From contig DBXP01000016.1 in the NCBI GenBank assembly GCA_002309575.1, forward strand, positions 26,334 through 62,437: a DNA stretch of 36,104 nucleotides, read 5' to 3'. Below the pieces are notes generated by a model, which worked only from the letters and a program-made list of their open reading frames with translations, made no database searches and was not told the origin of the DNA. Shown one piece after another: positions 34,584 to 36,104 of the stretch. The DNA is from a bacterium UBP6_UBA1209. GTDB lineage: Bacteria; UBP6; UBA1177. How positions within the stretch are numbered: position 1 is the first letter of the stretch; the number at the start of each line of letters is the position of its first letter. The translations under genes were made by a program, and so were the position numbers.

Positions 34584-35520
34584 CTTTCTTCCCCTTCTTT
34601 TCATTCTTTTTCATGATATTGACAGAAGAATCCAGCGTTCTCCTGTGATACTCCTCGTTGTAGACAGGTTCCGAGATATCGGAAATCTCTTTCGAGAGAG
34701 TCCTGCGCCCGTGGATCTCGAACGAAACGTTCTCGTCATCGAAGGCAAAGCCGAGATCCATCTTCATCTCTGCGATGACCATCGTCTGCTCGGGAAAAAA
34801 GAGCGTCAGAGTTCCCTTGATATTCCTCTTTTTCTTTCCGGCGAAGCTCTTTATCATCGAATCATCCTTCATCTCCTCGGTCCCCTGAAGGTTTTGAAGG
34901 TATCTTTTTTCAGGAAGCGGAGCTCTCTTTATCTGCTTGTCGCTGAATTTGACAGTCACAAGATAGCCCTTCTGAGAACCGACCTTCCAGGCCTTTTCGG
35001 ATTCGATCTCGGCATTTTCGCGAAGTATCGTGTAGATCGACGGGATAGCCTTGAAGATGTTGTCGCGCAGAGAGCGGTGCTCGCCCATGCTTACCGTCTT
35101 GGTAAATTCTCCGCCGAACTGCTTCCTGTAGAGGAAGTTATCCTTCCAGACTATCTCCCAGCCCTCGTTTTTATTGTTCTGGAGCTGCATGGAGAAGTTG
35201 TTTTTCGAGTCGCTCCGGTACGCGGAAGACTCCTCAAGGACAAGCGTTCTCGCCTCGTTTTCTTCAGTCGCGGGAGTTTCGATTTTGTACTGAAGATAGT
35301 GTTTAAACGAGTGAACTCCGTCCTTTTCAATAAAGTACGAAACAGGCGCGTAGATCAATTTTTCCAGTTCATCCAATGAGTTACGGAAATTCGACTCGTC
35401 GATTTCAGGCGAATACTCCTCTTCGTCCAGAACACGCCATTTGCTGACTACCTCCTCCTTGTTCCCGCAGGAGGTCAAAAAAAACAAAAGAAGGAAAAAA
35501 ATCGTAAAATTGCTTCTCAT
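34567..35520 (-). CDS. Lipoprotein of unknown function with Lys-rich tail
   Basis: Not recognised. The 317-residue protein has a clear lipoprotein signal (FFLTSC, lipobox Cys18), so it is envelope-anchored. The body is mostly predicted beta/alpha with patterns such as HYLQYKIETP, GWEIVWKDNFLYRKQ, GYLVTVKFSD and GTLTLFFPEQTMVIAEMKMDLGF. These could belong to a LolA/LppX-like half-barrel binding lipids, but that is a guess. The last ~15 residues are strongly basic (KKNEKKGKKDDKKE), and this coding end holds the rsfS ribosome site and start. It heads the rsfS-rlmH-slt-ankyrin-ligA unit. Confidence 0.85.
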   Translation of the reverse strand: MRSNFTIFFLLLFFLTSCGNKEEVVSKWRVLDEEEYSPEIDESNFRNSLDELEKLIYAPVSYFIEKDGVHSFKHYLQYKIETPATEENEARTLVLEESSAYRSDSKNNFSMQLQNNKNEGWEIVWKDNFLYRKQFGGEFTKTVSMGEHRSLRDNIFKAIPSIYTILRENAEIESEKAWKVGSQKGYLVTVKFSDKQIKRAPLPEKRYLQNLQGTEEMKDDSMIKSFAGKKKRNIKGTLTLFFPEQTMVIAEMKMDLGFAFDDENVSFEIHGRRTLSKEISDISEPVYNEEYHRRTLDSSVNIMKKNEKKGKKDDKKE

Positions 35521-35687
35521 ATCACCACCCTAAATAAAACAATATATTTTAGTGATTTCGCCTCTAATAGCAAGGAAGCAAACCGAGGAAAGAGATCGTC
35601 TGTCTATTTTTGATATTTCTCAATCACGCATTCGTGGATTTTCGTCGTTTTGCAAAATTTCGTCAACCCTCTCAGCCGTTCGCGCCA
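35521..35687 (-). other. Non-coding stretch upstream of the lipoprotein operon
   Basis: No gene is visible. AATATA at 35541-35546 gives a -10-like TATATT on the minus strand just before the lipoprotein start, but I find no fitting -35. A small hairpin, CACG-CATT-CGTG, lies near 35625-35636. Nothing else is recognised. Confidence 0.4.
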
Positions 35688-35833
35688 GCTCTCCCGAAGG
35701 GCGAGCCGAGAAGGGCGAGCCAAGCCAATACCTGCCTCCCGCTCAGGGGGAGGTGTCATCGTTGATGACGGATAGGGAACGCCCGCCCCTTCAAAAGGCG
35801 GACGCAAAATAGCTTCGCTGCGCTAAAATTGCG
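35688..35833. repeat. Multi-hairpin intergenic repeat element
   Basis: Five stem-loops follow each other: GCTC-T-CCC/GGG-C-GAGC (35688-35706), CCTCCC/GGGAGG (35735-35753), perfect GTCATC-GTT-GATGAC (35755-35769), CCGCC/GGCGG (35783-35801) and CGCAA..TAGC/GCTA..TTGCG (35803-35833). A 12-bp direct repeat, GAAGGGCGAGCC, occurs at 35696-35707 and 35710-35721. It resembles the REP/MITE-like hairpin mosaics seen between genes in many gut bacteria. It may also help end transcription of the gene whose stop is at 35846. Confidence 0.6.
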
Positions 35834-35845
35834 GTCTCAGTTCTC

Positions 35846-36103
35846 CTACCTGACACACCTGACACTGCCATCGTAGATCTTATCGATGTCGTACACATAC
35901 CCATTATTGAAACACGCACACCATGCGAAGTATGGACTATCTGAGCGAATAGAGGAAGACCACAACCAAACGTTGTCATCATCCCCAAGTCTGCTGTAAT
36001 AACCGCCGTTATTCCTTCTATCTTCACAAAAACAATCCAAATTACTGCAATTGCTTGACAAACAATCAGGATCTTTAGCGGGACACAAACCGCCTGTTTG
36101 TGA
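35846..36103 (-). CDS. Lcl/DUF1566-like (FISUMP-type) surface protein, C-terminal part
   Basis: Partial: the frame is open to the right edge, so only the last 85 residues are seen. The end of the protein, VWLWSSSIRSDSPYFAWCACFNNG followed by VRCVR, fits the C-terminal pattern of DUF1566/Lcl and Fibrobacter succinogenes major paralogous domains (WSS...AW.v.F..G.v.......VRCVR). The part before it is Cys- and Asp-rich (CPAKDPDC, CSNLDCFC), suggesting disulphides in an exported protein. These domains are usually found in secreted or lipid-anchored proteins with low-complexity stalks. The function is unknown; collagen binding is reported for some Lcl proteins. Confidence 0.7.
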   Translation of the reverse strand, partial: SQTGGLCPAKDPDCLSSNCSNLDCFCEDRRNNGGYYSRLGDDDNVWLWSSSIRSDSPYFAWCACFNNGYVYDIDKIYDGSVRCVR

Positions 36104-36104
36104 G

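Overview
This window reads as chromosomal DNA of a diderm (Gram-negative-type) bacterium. TamB, a TonB-like protein, UppP, Slt- and SpoIID-type peptidoglycan enzymes and several lipobox lipoproteins support this. Base composition looks close to balanced. Strong AGGAGG-type ribosome sites are common, and GTG/TTG starts occur. The aspartate-rich DGDTGDT stalk lipoprotein and the Lcl/FISUMP-type C-terminus at the right edge are styles often met in uncultured deltaproteobacteria/Myxococcota-like lineages. That placement is only an impression. There is no 16S gene or phylogeny here to fix it.

Layout. (1) 1-2750, minus strand: the 5' end of a tRNA gene with its own promoter, preceded by a three-gene unit (four-TM membrane protein, EEP-domain lipoprotein, BirA). 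(2) 2790-5645, plus strand: panD, a small membrane protein, hslV, hslU. (3) 5650-25566, minus strand, a very long co-directional run. Read in transcription order it is a lipoprotein cyclophilin, queD, a Nudix hydrolase, mazG, a SpoIID-domain protein, gpmI, tRNA-Gly(CCC), tamB, a PflX-like radical SAM protein, metG, cdsA, dxr, thiG, an IS3 remnant, uppP, truB, a tonB-like gene and glgP. (4) 25724-28462, plus strand: a phosphofructokinase and a MATE transporter. (5) 28465-35520, minus strand: a lipoprotein of unknown function, rsfS, rlmH, an slt-type lytic transglycosylase, an ankyrin lipoprotein and ligA. (6) 35521-36104: a non-coding stretch with a multi-hairpin repeat element, then the C-terminal end of a Lcl/DUF1566-like protein cut by the window edge.

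Most of the content is housekeeping: envelope building (cdsA, dxr, uppP, tamB, slt, spoIID), translation (metG, truB, rlmH, rsfS, tRNAs), glycolysis/glycogen (pfk, gpmI, glgP), proteolysis (hslVU), cofactors (birA, panD, thiG, queD) and DNA joining (ligA). I see no CRISPR array, prophage, toxin-antitoxin or defence locus, and I do not claim a new system. The most unusual items are: a LigA with an apparent extra helix-hairpin-helix module before its BRCT domain; tRNA-Gly placed 13 nt ahead of a GTG-started tamB behind a near-consensus promoter; dxr and thiG side by side, both using DXP; an internally deleted IS3-family remnant starting at the thiG stop codon; a five-hairpin element near the right edge; and mirrored extended -10 motifs between the cyclophilin and pfk genes.
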